From: VXRJ01 sp964636705
Lineage (GTDB): Bacteria > Acidobacteriota > Vicinamibacteria > Vicinamibacterales > UBA8438
Length of the DNA: 64,000 nt
NCBI GenBank assembly: GCA_964636705.1
Contig: CAZWUJ010000015.1
Span: forward strand, 1-64,000
Direction of reading: 5' to 3'
Shown piece by piece: positions 24,289 through 34,626 of the stretch. The notes below the pieces were generated by a model. It saw nothing but the letters and a program-made list of their open reading frames with translations, was not told where the DNA came from and made no database searches. Positions within the stretch are counted from its first letter, which is position 1, and each line of letters opens with the position of its first letter. The position numbers and the translations under genes are program-made.

Positions 24289-26061
24289 TCAATCGAGGCA
24301 CGCCCCGCCGGCGGGAGGTTCCCAGCGGGGCGGCGTCTCGAAGTCCGCTGCGCTGAGCCTCCCGCCGCGAGAGGTGAGCCAACCGGCAACCGCCTCCCGG
24401 ACGAGCGGGGCAGACGCCAGCGCGGGCCCCGGCGTGGCGACATTGAAGTTGCGCGCGGCACGCGCGGCGAAGAAATCCGTGGCCGCCACGACGACCGTTT
24501 CATCGGGGTTGATCGGCGCGCCCGAGGGTCGAACGATCTCGATGCGCCGGTCGCGCCCGGAGCACGCCACCCGCACACGTACTCCCGACACGCTCGGCCT
24601 CCCCCGCGTGTTGCGGGATCGCTCCCGCGCCAGCTCGCCGGCCAGGGCCTGCTGCAACTGCGCTCCGGTCATCGTCAGGGTAGCGACTCGATTGTCGAAG
24701 GGAAACACGTCGTAGAGCGGTCCCCGCGTCAGCGCGCCAGCCGGCAGATCCCTGCGCAATCCGCCGCGCCTGGCCCCCATCCCGATCGCGAGGTCGGCGT
24801 GCGGGACGGCGGCCAGGAACGCATCCGCGAAGAGGTTGCCGAGGGGCGATTCGGCGCCGTCCCGGTTCCGCCGGACGGGTCCTTCCAGGGCTACGCCGAG
24901 CGGTTCCGCGCGCCAGCGATTCACGCGGTCGAGCTCCGGTTGCATGGCGGCGATGATCGACGCGTCGGGCCGGACCGGCGCACCTTCATAGGTCGCCGGT
25001 GTGGCGCCATCGCCGGCTGCACAGGACCAGCCGTCGGGGGCGAAGGCGAAACAAACGGGCTGCGGCGGGAAGGGCCGTGCCGCCACGACCCCGCCGTCGC
25101 TCCCCACCGACAGGTCGAGGCGCGCGAATGCCCTCCCGAGCGAATAGGCCTGAACGATGGGGATGCCCGCCACCTCATGCGCCACCGCACGGTGGCTGTG
25201 TCCCGCGATGATCGCATCGACGAGTCCGGCCGGCAGCCGGCGGGCCAGTTGGAAGATCTCGGCATTGTCGTCGCATGACGACAGGTCGGCCGGATCGTCG
25301 AACCGGCTGCACGCGCCCCCGGCGTGCGAGAGGACCAGCACGACATCGGCGCCGCGTCGCCGAAGGCGCCGCGCCTCGCCTTCTACAGCAGGTCCGAGTG
25401 CCGTCGTGTCGAGCCCGTGGACATTGGCGGCAAGCGTCCTGGTGAGCCCGTCCCAGGTCATGATCCCGACGATGCCCACCCGGAGGCCCGCGACGTCGAC
25501 CATCGTGGACGGGTGGACGTTTGGCCACTCCACCGGACGCCCGGTGGCCGTATCGATGATGTTGGCGGCGAGGAACGGAAACCGCGCGCGCGCGGCTGCC
25601 GCCTTGAGCGCACTGCGCATGTCGCGCCGCTCGTCGCCGCTCGTCGCCGTGTCGCTCGCCCCGTACTCGAACTCGTGGTTCCCGATGGCGAGCGCGTCAT
25701 AACCGAGCGCGTTGTAGGCGTCCACCACGAGCGCGCCCTCCGAAATATCGGACGTGACCCCGCCCTGGAAGGTGTCACCCGCGTCAAGGAGGAGCACGGC
25801 GCCGCCATCCGCCGCTCTCGCCGCACGCAGATTGCGGAGGTACCCGCCCAACAGTGCGAGTCCTCCCTGCCCGTCGTCGGGGAACACGCGGCCGTGCAGG
25901 TCGGTGGTGCCGACGATCGAGAGCGTGACGGGGTCCGGCCGGCCACCCGGATCGGCGGCAGGCGTCTGTCTCGCCCACCCCGACGCCAGAACCGGAACCG
26001 ACGCCGCCAGAAGCGCAGCCGGGCCGATTCTGGACGCGATCAGGCGCTTCATGGTGGTCAT
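24289..26061 (-). CDS. Exported bifunctional metallophosphatase / 5'-nucleotidase (UshA-like)
   Basis: A 590-residue protein from the ATG at 26061, followed by a signal peptide (ASRIGPAALLAASVPVLASG). The metallophosphatase domain has GTTDLHGRVF, LLDAGDTFQGGVTSD, IGNHEFEYG and AGHSHRAVAH, giving the dinuclear metal ligands. The C-terminal substrate-binding domain has NLFADAFLAA, DVFPFDNRVATLTMTG and VSGVRVRVACSG. It would release nucleosides and phosphate from nucleotides in the periplasm. It converges with the NHL lipoprotein gene. Confidence 0.9.
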   Translation of the reverse strand: MTTMKRLIASRIGPAALLAASVPVLASGWARQTPAADPGGRPDPVTLSIVGTTDLHGRVFPDDGQGGLALLGGYLRNLRAARAADGGAVLLLDAGDTFQGGVTSDISEGALVVDAYNALGYDALAIGNHEFEYGASDTATSGDERRDMRSALKAAAARARFPFLAANIIDTATGRPVEWPNVHPSTMVDVAGLRVGIVGIMTWDGLTRTLAANVHGLDTTALGPAVEGEARRLRRRGADVVLVLSHAGGACSRFDDPADLSSCDDNAEIFQLARRLPAGLVDAIIAGHSHRAVAHEVAGIPIVQAYSLGRAFARLDLSVGSDGGVVAARPFPPQPVCFAFAPDGWSCAAGDGATPATYEGAPVRPDASIIAAMQPELDRVNRWRAEPLGVALEGPVRRNRDGAESPLGNLFADAFLAAVPHADLAIGMGARRGGLRRDLPAGALTRGPLYDVFPFDNRVATLTMTGAQLQQALAGELARERSRNTRGRPSVSGVRVRVACSGRDRRIEIVRPSGAPINPDETVVVAATDFFAARAARNFNVATPGPALASAPLVREAVAGWLTSRGGRLSAADFETPPRWEPPAGGACLD

Positions 26062-26226
26062 GTCTCCCGGCTCACGGCTGTCTCGAGGCTCCTGAACTCC
26101 ATCACGATATACCGTCGTCAGCCCACGTGCAGGACATGAACCCGAGCGTTCCGACATCACGGATCACGAGGTGCGGGTAGACTAGGCGTTCGCGCTTTGG
26201 TCCGACCTTGTGAAGGGAGCTCTGTC

Positions 26227-26703
26227 ATGCGTTGTTTGCTGCCTTGTCTCGCGTTCGTTCTCGTCGTAACCGCGCCAGCGCTTGCCCAGGGTCCGGCGGC
26301 GAAGATTGACGACCTCGCGTGGATGACCGGCCGCTACGAGGGAAACACCGGCAATGGAACGCTCGAGGAGAACTGGGCGGAGCCGGTCGGCGGTTCCATC
26401 GCGTCGCTCGTCCGGTCCACCGCGAACGGCGCCACCAACATGATCGAGCTCATCGTCGTGGAAGAAGAGGGCGATTCGCTGACCCTGCGCCTCAAGCAAT
26501 GGGACCCGGGCATGAACCCGCGGACCGAAGGCTTCCAGGTGATGGAGCTGATGGAGATCGGAGACAACCGCGTGGTGTTCAGGAACACCGGGGAGGGTGG
26601 AATCCAGCAGCTCGGCTACAGTCTCGCAGGCGATCAGTTCACCATCTCGGTCAAGACGGCCGGGGGAGAATTCGACATTCCGCTGACGCGGAAGTCCCAC
26701 TGA
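26227..26703 (+). CDS. DUF6265 exported protein
   Basis: A 158-residue protein with a signal peptide (MRCLLPCLAFVLVVTAPALAQ). The mature part begins DDLAWMTGRYEG and continues with EENWAEPVGGSIASLVRST and MIELIVVEEEGDSLTLRLKQ, the DUF6265 signature of a small lipocalin-like barrel. Its function is unknown. It lies 36 bases before a quinoprotein gene on the same strand, so the two may be co-transcribed. Confidence 0.85.
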   Translation: MRCLLPCLAFVLVVTAPALAQGPAAKIDDLAWMTGRYEGNTGNGTLEENWAEPVGGSIASLVRSTANGATNMIELIVVEEEGDSLTLRLKQWDPGMNPRTEGFQVMELMEIGDNRVVFRNTGEGGIQQLGYSLAGDQFTISVKTAGGEFDIPLTRKSH

Positions 26704-26739
26704 CGCCCCCTCGGCGCACTGACAAGAGGAACATCAACG

Positions 26740-28488
26740 ATGCGGCACCTCCCTCGAACCTTCTCCGGCGCCGTTGTGGCGTGTCTTCTACTCGCGGGCG
26801 TGCTGCTCTCGGCACAGTCTCCCGCCGACGACTACACCCCGGTGACGGAACAAATGCTTCTCGACCCGCCGGCAAGCGACTGGCTGATGTGGCGGCGCAG
26901 CTACAACCACTGGGGCCACAGCCCCCTCGACCAGATCGACACGACGAACGTCGGCGACCTGCGCGTCGCCTGGGCGTGGACGATGGGCGAGGGCCTGCAG
27001 GAGACCACGCCGCTCGTTCACGACGGCATCATGTTCCTCGTCCAGGCGTGCGACTACATCGAAGCGCTCGACGTGAGCAACGGCACGCGCCTGTGGGAGT
27101 ATCGCCGGCCGCAGGTGGAGCATGCCGCCACCCTGGCCTGTGCGAACCGGAACGGAACGCTCTACCAGGACAGGCTCTACATCGGGACCCACGACGCCCA
27201 TCTGGTCGCGCTCGACGCGCGGACCGGCGAGGTGGTGTGGGACCGGACGGTGGGCGACTGGGAAGTCGGTCAGCACTACTCCGGCGGGCCGCAGATCATC
27301 AAGGGACGGGTCGTGGCCGGGATGTCGGGATGCTACTTCCTCAATACGCGCTGCTGGATCTCGGCCCACGACGCCGACACCGGCGAGGAGGTGTGGCGCA
27401 CCTACACGATCCCCCGCGAAGGCGAGTTCGGCTATGACACGTGGGGCGACATCCCCGACGAGATGCGGCGTGGCGGTTCCTCCTGGAACGCGCCAAGTTA
27501 CGACCCGGAGCTGAATCTGATCTACGCCGGCGTCGGGGTACCGATCCCCTGGGGCTCGGTGCAGCGCGGCACCGGCGATGGTGACGTCCTCTACACGAAC
27601 TCGACCCTCGCGCTCGACGCCGACACGGGCGAGATCGCCTGGTACTTCCAGCACACCCCAAACGACGAATGGGACCTCGACCATCCGTACGCCAGGCTCA
27701 TCGTCGAGACCGAGGTGTCGCCGGATCCCGACGCGGTCGAATGGCTGAACGGCGGGCTCAGCCCTGGTTCGCGGCGCAAGATCGTGACCGGCATCCCGGG
27801 CAAGACCGGCATTGTCTGGGCTCTCGATGCCGCCACCGGGGCGTTCCTCTGGGCCGAGCCGACAAACGTCCAGAACGTGGTCGCCGACGTCGACGCGGAG
27901 AGCCGCCGCGTCATCCTGAACGAGGATCTCAAGTTTCCGCAGGTAGGCGAGCCGGTCTTCGTCTGCCCGAGTCTGACCGGGGGCATCAACTGGAACGCGA
28001 CGGCCTACCACCCCGGCACCAACGCCCTGTACGCGCCGACCAACAACGTCTGCATGAACCTGACCCTCAACGAATTCCGTGACCGCACGGGCTTTCACCA
28101 CGGATCGGCGCGAGCCACGCGCGAGGTGGCGCCGGACGCCAACGGACAGGTCGGCATGCTCACCGCGATGGACATGGCCACCGGGGGAACGCGGTGGGTC
28201 CATCGCCAGCGGGCCGGTATCGGCGGTTCGGTGCTGACCACGGGCGGCGGGCTGGTCTTCGTGACCGACGACGCCCGCCGGTTCCGGGCCTTCAACGCGG
28301 AGAACGGTGAGATCCTCTGGGAGCAGGTCCTCAACTCGAGCGCCGGCGGTTTTCCCGTGACCTACATGCACGACGGCGTGCAATACATCGCGATCGCGGC
28401 CGGCGGCGGTGTCCAATACCGGATGGTCACGCCGGAAATCCAGCAGCCGCCGCGCGGCAACATGCTCTGGGTCTTTAGGCTTCCGTAG
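26740..28488 (+). CDS. Exported PQQ-binding-like quinoprotein dehydrogenase
   Basis: A 582-residue protein with a signal peptide (FSGAVVACLLLAGVLLSAQS). The propeller opens with DWLMWRRSYNHWGHSPLDQI and carries blade motifs such as TGEVVWDRT, TGEEVWRTY, TGEIAWYFQHTPNDEWDLDH and NGEILWEQV, as in methanol/ethanol dehydrogenases. GCYFLNTRCW supplies non-adjacent cysteines rather than the vicinal pair known from MDH. No haem c motif is present. It is the closest neighbour of a second, convergent quinoprotein at 28585, but the two are clearly different in sequence. Confidence 0.88.
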   Translation: MRHLPRTFSGAVVACLLLAGVLLSAQSPADDYTPVTEQMLLDPPASDWLMWRRSYNHWGHSPLDQIDTTNVGDLRVAWAWTMGEGLQETTPLVHDGIMFLVQACDYIEALDVSNGTRLWEYRRPQVEHAATLACANRNGTLYQDRLYIGTHDAHLVALDARTGEVVWDRTVGDWEVGQHYSGGPQIIKGRVVAGMSGCYFLNTRCWISAHDADTGEEVWRTYTIPREGEFGYDTWGDIPDEMRRGGSSWNAPSYDPELNLIYAGVGVPIPWGSVQRGTGDGDVLYTNSTLALDADTGEIAWYFQHTPNDEWDLDHPYARLIVETEVSPDPDAVEWLNGGLSPGSRRKIVTGIPGKTGIVWALDAATGAFLWAEPTNVQNVVADVDAESRRVILNEDLKFPQVGEPVFVCPSLTGGINWNATAYHPGTNALYAPTNNVCMNLTLNEFRDRTGFHHGSARATREVAPDANGQVGMLTAMDMATGGTRWVHRQRAGIGGSVLTTGGGLVFVTDDARRFRAFNAENGEILWEQVLNSSAGGFPVTYMHDGVQYIAIAAGGGVQYRMVTPEIQQPPRGNMLWVFRLP

Positions 28489-28535
28489 CTGCGTCTTCGT
28501 CAAGGCGCCACAGGGCCAGACTCGCCACGCTCGAC

Positions 28536-28556
28536 GAACGCATTCCTGGAGCGTTC
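28536..28556. terminator. Hairpin between convergent quinoprotein genes
   Basis: GAACGC (28536-28541) pairs with GCGTTC (28551-28556) around a nine-base loop; a second small pair, CCCGG/CCGGG, lies just to the right. Placed between two convergent stop codons, they could serve both transcripts. No T-run is present. Confidence 0.4.
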
Positions 28557-28584
28557 CTCGTCCCCGGCTTGCCCGGGTGAGGCG

Positions 28585-30768
28585 CTAGGGCAACGCGTAG
28601 GCCACTAGCGAGCCGGGAAAGCCGGTCTGAATGCTGCCGATCTGCACGACTATGTACTGCTTCCCGTCGTGCAGGTAGGTCATCATGCCGTACTGCCCGG
28701 GGGCCGGAAGCTCGACGCTCCCCAGGATCTCGCCCGTGTACTTGTCGCGGCCATGCAGCAGCAGCGGGGCGTCCGGCGTGATTTGCCGCGTCCCCTCGCT
28801 GAGAGAACGGGTCTGGACGAGGAGATCTCCGGTCACCATCTGAATCGAGAACCCCGCCCCCCCAGCGTTCGGGATGTCTACCCCGGCCAGCCGCGGATGC
28901 TCCCGGATCACCTGCGCGGTCTCCCCCACCGGGAGCGACCAGGCCTTCTCGCCGGTGTTCATCTGGTACGCGGTGAGCTGATTGTCCATCGGCTTGTAGA
29001 GCCGCAGACCGTCCAGCGTCGGCAGGCCGGTTACCGAAACGAAAGGCTCCTGCTCGGGAGTCGGGCGCCGGAAGCCGCCCGGCAGCCACGCGGCGACCGT
29101 CGTGCCGGTGGTGGGCGTCGAGTTGGGCGTGGCGCCGCCCGGGCCGGGCCGCGCGTAGTCCGGGTCGTCCTCGTCGACCCCGCCGGTAGGCCGCATGAAC
29201 GACGGGGCGCCACAGCTTCGACGATGCGAGTTGAACATCATTCCGGTGCTCGGGTCGGCGACCGGCGGATGCGGAATGATGTTGCCGCCGCCCAGGCAGC
29301 CGACGTTGTTGAAGAAGTCGTTCGTGTGGTTCTCCGGCAACGCCGGCACGTACAGCCCGCCGACCCGGTAGTGCTCCAGGATCGCCAGCGCTTCCTGCCT
29401 CAGCTCCGGCGTGTAGTCGATGACGAATTCCTCGGTCAGGCCGTCCAGCACAATCGGGTCGACCGGCTCCGGCCGGGTGGGGTACGGCTGCATCGGTGAG
29501 GTGTAGTTGCCCGGCACTTCGGTCTGGATAACCGGCCGGTCTTCGATCGGCCAGATTGGCTCGCCCGTCGCGCGGTTGAAGGCAAAGACGAGGCCCTGCT
29601 TCGTGTTCTGGATGAGCGCGGGAATGGTCTCGCCGTCCACCGTCAGATCCATCAGGATCGGCGCGGTCGGCAGGTCGTAGTTCCACTGGTCGCTCCGGTG
29701 GATCTGGAAGTGCCACCGCCGTTCACCAGTCCGAACGTCGAGGGCCAGCACGCAGCCGCCGAAGAGGTTGTCGCCCGGCCGGTGCCCCGCATAGCTTTGC
29801 ACCGTGGACGCGTTCGTCACGAGGTAGACGAGCCCCAGCTCCGGGTCGGCGGCGGCCGGCGCCCAGGTCGACATGTCGCCCGACCACTGCCACGCGTCGT
29901 TGTGCCAGGTCTCGTGGCCGAACTCGCCGGGCCGCGGAATCATGTGGAACTTCCAGAGCACCTCGCCGGTGGCGGCGTCCACCCCCATCACGTCGCCCGG
30001 AACGTTCTCGATGCGTGTCTGGCCGTAGCTCGGCTGATGCCCGACGAGCACGACGACCACGCCGTTCACGACGATCGGCGGCGAGGAGCTGGTCACCATC
30101 CCCAGCTCGCGCGGGATGCCGTAGCCCGGATCGTAGCTGGGGGAGCGGTCCTGCCAGCGCCCCCAATCGTCGACGAGCGGCGGGATCAGGTCGAGGCCGC
30201 CGCTCTCCGGAAAGCCATCCAGCGGTATCTGCCGGCCCCAGTTCTCCAGCGGCCGTCCCGTCTCCGCGTCGAGCGCCCAGAGGAAGAAGGCGGGACTCGT
30301 GACGAAAATGACGCCCCGGCCGTCGACCTCCGCGTAGGCAACCCCCTTTCCGTAGGCCTGCCGGGGCGAGCGGAGATGCCGGACCGTTTCCGGCTCGCGG
30401 AACGTCCAGAGCGTCTCGCCGGTCGCCGGATCGATCGCCACCACCTGCCGGCGGGGCGACGCGACCGTGTACACGACCCCGTCGACATAGATCGGCGTGG
30501 CGCGGTTGAAGTAGTCGAGGTTCGGACCGAAGTTGTCCCCCCGCCAGATCCACGCCACCTCCAGATCGGAGAAGTTGTCGCCATTGATCTGGTCGAGGGC
30601 CGATGAGCGGGTGTGTCCGGCGTCGCCGCCGAGATAGCGCCACTCGCCGTTCTCCGTGCCGATGAGACGTTGCGCGTGCGCGACCGACTCGGTCAGCAAC
30701 GCGACGGCAAGGACAGCGGCAAGAGATCCGGTGAGGGCGAGAATCTGCGATCGTGAAATTACAGGCAT
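28585..30768 (-). CDS. Large exported PQQ-binding-like beta-propeller protein
   Basis: A protein of 727 residues from the ATG at 30768 (MPVISRSQILALTGSLAAVL signal peptide), with an equally usable ATG 12 bases upstream. Blade motifs include WRYLGGDAGHTRSSALDQIN, TGETLWTFREP, TGEVLWKFH, TGERRWHFQ and TGEKAWSLPV. The length exceeds the typical dehydrogenase by about 100 residues, with a Pro/Gly-rich insert around residues 500-580. It is probably periplasmic. The substrate and electron acceptor are unknown. It is divergent from the gene at 30891. Confidence 0.87.
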   Translation of the reverse strand: MPVISRSQILALTGSLAAVLAVALLTESVAHAQRLIGTENGEWRYLGGDAGHTRSSALDQINGDNFSDLEVAWIWRGDNFGPNLDYFNRATPIYVDGVVYTVASPRRQVVAIDPATGETLWTFREPETVRHLRSPRQAYGKGVAYAEVDGRGVIFVTSPAFFLWALDAETGRPLENWGRQIPLDGFPESGGLDLIPPLVDDWGRWQDRSPSYDPGYGIPRELGMVTSSSPPIVVNGVVVVLVGHQPSYGQTRIENVPGDVMGVDAATGEVLWKFHMIPRPGEFGHETWHNDAWQWSGDMSTWAPAAADPELGLVYLVTNASTVQSYAGHRPGDNLFGGCVLALDVRTGERRWHFQIHRSDQWNYDLPTAPILMDLTVDGETIPALIQNTKQGLVFAFNRATGEPIWPIEDRPVIQTEVPGNYTSPMQPYPTRPEPVDPIVLDGLTEEFVIDYTPELRQEALAILEHYRVGGLYVPALPENHTNDFFNNVGCLGGGNIIPHPPVADPSTGMMFNSHRRSCGAPSFMRPTGGVDEDDPDYARPGPGGATPNSTPTTGTTVAAWLPGGFRRPTPEQEPFVSVTGLPTLDGLRLYKPMDNQLTAYQMNTGEKAWSLPVGETAQVIREHPRLAGVDIPNAGGAGFSIQMVTGDLLVQTRSLSEGTRQITPDAPLLLHGRDKYTGEILGSVELPAPGQYGMMTYLHDGKQYIVVQIGSIQTGFPGSLVAYALP

Positions 30769-30890
30769 GGCAGGCCCCATTCTAAAGGGCGGGCGTGGCA
30801 GCCCGACAGTCTCATGTCCGAGCGGGCGCCGGCCATGTCATTCCGCCGGCACGGGTTAATATTGTAGGTACCTCTCGAGGAGAGAAGCCG

Positions 30891-31892
30891 ATGCGCAAGA
30901 CATGCTCCGCGGCGTTCTCCGGTCTGGCAATCCTGTTCACGCTCGCTGCCTCGCCGGCCCTGGCCCAGTCGGGGGGCGACAACATGCCGATGCGGACGCC
31001 CGACGGGCACCCGGACATCTCCGGCACCTTTACCTTCCGGACGCTGACGCCGATGCAGCGGCCGGCCCAGTTCGAGGGACAGGAGACGCTGGATCCGGAG
31101 GAGGCCGCCGCCTTCGAAGCGTCGGAGCGGACGCGCCAGAACCGCGATCTCTACGACCCCGAGAGGGGCCAGCCGAGCGCGGGATACCAGCCGCGCGCGC
31201 AGGGTGGAGTGCTCTCCTACAACGAGTTCTGGTACGAGCGCGGCGTCGAGTTGACCTCGGACAAGCGGACGTCGCTCATCGTCGATCCCCCCACCGGGCG
31301 GTATCCCCCGTTTACCGAGGCGGCCCAGGAAAGGAACCGCGAGCGTGCCGCCCACCGCCGGGAGCACATGTACGACTCCTACGAGAACCGAAGCCTGGGC
31401 GATCGCTGCATCGCGTTCACGAAGTCGGGACCGCCCATTCGCCCCGGCGCGTACAACAACAACCTGATGATTTTCCAGACGGCCGACCATGTCGTGATTC
31501 TCACCGAGCAGGCGCGCCTGGCGCGGATCATCCCGCTCGACGACACGGAAAAGCCTCGATTCGAGCAGCTCACCGGCGTGTCACGCGGCCGCTGGGAGGG
31601 AGAAACGCTGGTCATCGAAACCACGCAGTTCCGCGATTGGGGTAACGGACGGATCGGCCCGAACGTGCACCTGGTCGAACGGCTGACCCGGCTCGATGCC
31701 GATACCGTCGCCTACGAGTACACGGTGACCGACCCGTCGACGTACACCGCGCCCTATACGGTCATGTTGCCGTTCCGGCGAACTGACGGCGAGATCTTCG
31801 AGTACGCCTGCCACGAGGGCAACATCGGGCTGCACGGCATTCTCGCGGGGGCGCGGCAGTTCGAGCGTGACGGGCGCGAGTTGCGTCCCTGA
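30891..31892 (+). CDS. Exported hypothetical protein
   Basis: A 333-residue protein with a clear signal peptide (MRKTCSAAFSGLAILFTLAA, cleaved near ALAQ) and a good AGGAGAG ribosome-binding site. The mature part opens TPDGHPDISGTFTFRTLTPM, followed by a charged segment and a C-terminal beta-rich half (GRWEGETLVIETTQFRDWG, then VHLVERLTRLDADTVAYEYT, then YACHEGN). I recall this type as a common uncharacterised family in Acidobacteriota. No catalytic motif is apparent. Confidence 0.8.
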   Translation: MRKTCSAAFSGLAILFTLAASPALAQSGGDNMPMRTPDGHPDISGTFTFRTLTPMQRPAQFEGQETLDPEEAAAFEASERTRQNRDLYDPERGQPSAGYQPRAQGGVLSYNEFWYERGVELTSDKRTSLIVDPPTGRYPPFTEAAQERNRERAAHRREHMYDSYENRSLGDRCIAFTKSGPPIRPGAYNNNLMIFQTADHVVILTEQARLARIIPLDDTEKPRFEQLTGVSRGRWEGETLVIETTQFRDWGNGRIGPNVHLVERLTRLDADTVAYEYTVTDPSTYTAPYTVMLPFRRTDGEIFEYACHEGNIGLHGILAGARQFERDGRELRP

Positions 31893-31945
31893 CCGTGCGC
31901 CTGCTGCGACCTGCGCGTCCGGCGGGCAAGTGCAGCGGCCGCTGT

Positions 31946-31975
31946 TTGCGTCGATCATGCGGGGCCGGATAGAAT
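31946..31975 (+). promoter_or_regulatory. Possible promoter of the oxidase operon
   Basis: TTGCGT (31946-31951) and TAGAAT (31970-31975) are separated by 18 bases, about 145 bases upstream of the ctaD start. The match to a sigma-70 promoter is moderate. No other good candidate is seen in the 226-base gap. Confidence 0.35.
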
Positions 31976-32119
31976 CCGCGCGGGTCGTGTGGTTTCGTGC
32001 GGCCTGCGGATCCTGGACGGGCCGCGAGGCGACGGATGTAGGCAACCGGCCCCGCACGATTCCCAGCGGACTGAAGCGGGCCGGAACCAGCGTGAGAGTG
32101 CGCGAAAGGAGTCACGACG

Positions 32120-33964
32120 TTGGCTGACGTGACGACGACGAAGGAAACCACCGCCCACGACGCGGGCGAAGGACACGAGGCTGCCCACGGCCACGACGAG
32201 CACGGACATCACGAGCTCGGGTTCTGGCAGACCTACGTCTTCTCGGTCGACCACAAGGTGATCGGCATCCAGTACGCCGTCACCGGCCTTCTCTTTCTGC
32301 TGTTCGGCTTCCTGCTGATGATGGTGATGCGGTGGCAGATCGCCTACCCCGGCGAGCCGATCCCCCTGATTGGTTCGTGGCTGGGCGACGAGCGCGCGCC
32401 GAGCGGAATCATGCTGCCGGAGTTCTACAACCAGTTGGGAGCGATGCACGGCACCATCATGGTGTTCCTCGGTGTCGTCCCGCTCGCCGTCGGAGGCTTC
32501 GGCAACTTCGTGTTGCCGCTGCAGATCGGCGCACCCGACATGGCCTTCCCGAAGCTCAACATGGCGAGCTACTGGTCCTTCTTCGTCGGCGGCGTCGTGA
32601 TGTTCGCCAGCTTCTTCGTGCCGGGCGGGGCGGCCAACTCCGGGTGGACTTCCTATGCGCCGCTGTCGGTCCTCGCTACGACGGGACAGACGATGTGGCT
32701 CGTCGGGATGATCTTCCTCATCACGTCGTCGCTGCTCGGCTCGGTCAACTTCATCGTCACGACGATCCAGTTGCGCGCGCCGGGACTGACCTTCATGCGG
32801 TTGCCGTACTTCGTCTGGGCGCAGCTCGTGACGGCGTTCCTGCTGCTCCTGGCCTTCCCGCCGCTTGAAGCGGCCGGCGTGATGCAGTTGATGGACCGGG
32901 TGGCGGGCACCAGCTTCTTCATGCCGAGCGGCCTCGTCTATGCCGACGCTGCGGTGGAGGTCGCCGGCGGCGGCAGCGTGCTGCTCTGGCAGCATCTCTT
33001 CTGGTTCCTGGCGCATCCGGAGGTGTACGTCCTGATCCTTCCGGCCCTCGGCATCGTCGCCGACATCGTCGCCAACAACACGCGCAAGCCGATCTGGGGC
33101 TACCGCGTGCTGGTCTATTCAGCCGTCTTCCTCGGCTTCATGTCGTTCATCGTCTGGGCGCACCACATGTTCCTGACCGGCATGGGAACGACGATGAGCT
33201 CGTTCTTCCAGACGACGACGATGATCATCTCGATCCCGTCGGTCGTCATTCTGTCGTCCCTGTTCCTCTCGCTCTACGGGGGATCCATCCGGTTCACGGT
33301 GCCGATGCTGTTCGCTCTGGCGTTCCTGCCGATGTTCGGAATCGGCGGCCTCACCGGGCTGCCGCTCGGCCTGGCGGCGCCGGACCTCCACCTGCACGAC
33401 ACTTACTACGTCATCGGCCACTTCCACTACGTCGTGGCCCCCGGCACCTTGATGGCGCTCTTCGGCGGCATCTACTACTGGTTCCCGAAGGCCACGGGCC
33501 GCAAGATGAACGACTTCCTCGGGCGCATCCACTTCTGGGGATCGTTCATCGCCATCAACGTCGTGTTCATGCCGATGTTCATTCAGGGCCTCGCCGGGAT
33601 GAACCGCCGGATGTATGACGGCGGCGAGCAGTACGTCATGAACGCCGACGTCCTGGTGTGGAACGAGGTGATCAGCATGGGGGCCTGGGCGCTCGGCCTG
33701 TTCCAGCTCCCGTTCATCTACAACTTCTTCAACAGCATCAAGCGCGGTGAGAAGGTGGGCAGGAACCCATGGAAGGCGACCACGCTGGAGTGGGAAGCGC
33801 CGTCGCCGCCGCCGCACGGGAACTTCGCTTCTCCGCCAAGGGCGTACCGTGGCCCCTACGAGTACAGTGTGCCGGGAGCGGCGGACGATTTCATCAGCCA
33901 GGGCGATCCGGACCCGTCCGGCTCGGTTGGCGCGGCGGCCGAGCCCGAACCGGCCGGCGCCTGA
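32120..33964 (+). CDS. ctaD: Cytochrome c oxidase subunit I (aa3 type)
   Basis: A 614-residue protein with about 12 membrane helices; it holds the low-spin haem and the haem-copper centre that reduces oxygen to water. The visible ligands are His110 (MHGTIMVF, low-spin haem), His299 with Tyr303 in HPEVY (CuB and cross-linked Tyr), His348-His349 in WAHHMF (CuB), and His434 and His436 in IGHFHYV (high-spin and low-spin haem). The N-terminus is His/Glu-rich (GHEAAHGHDEHGHHE). The start is a TTG at 32120 with AAGGAG eight bases upstream. It opens the operon that ends with subunit II. Confidence 0.96.
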   Translation: MADVTTTKETTAHDAGEGHEAAHGHDEHGHHELGFWQTYVFSVDHKVIGIQYAVTGLLFLLFGFLLMMVMRWQIAYPGEPIPLIGSWLGDERAPSGIMLPEFYNQLGAMHGTIMVFLGVVPLAVGGFGNFVLPLQIGAPDMAFPKLNMASYWSFFVGGVVMFASFFVPGGAANSGWTSYAPLSVLATTGQTMWLVGMIFLITSSLLGSVNFIVTTIQLRAPGLTFMRLPYFVWAQLVTAFLLLLAFPPLEAAGVMQLMDRVAGTSFFMPSGLVYADAAVEVAGGGSVLLWQHLFWFLAHPEVYVLILPALGIVADIVANNTRKPIWGYRVLVYSAVFLGFMSFIVWAHHMFLTGMGTTMSSFFQTTTMIISIPSVVILSSLFLSLYGGSIRFTVPMLFALAFLPMFGIGGLTGLPLGLAAPDLHLHDTYYVIGHFHYVVAPGTLMALFGGIYYWFPKATGRKMNDFLGRIHFWGSFIAINVVFMPMFIQGLAGMNRRMYDGGEQYVMNADVLVWNEVISMGAWALGLFQLPFIYNFFNSIKRGEKVGRNPWKATTLEWEAPSPPPHGNFASPPRAYRGPYEYSVPGAADDFISQGDPDPSGSVGAAAEPEPAGA

Positions 33965-34001
33965 CGCGCGAGAAACGAACGACAGGGCATAGCGTCGAAA
34001 T

Positions 34002-34598
<597 letters not shown>

Positions 34599-34626
34599 GC
34601 GGCTGCGGAGAACAACGAGCGGACCA

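Noticed and set aside
26788..28503. A 571-codon minus-strand frame opposite the quinoprotein gene
   Set aside because: The plus frame carries signal peptide and blade motifs; the minus frame is a Val/Arg/His-rich shadow.
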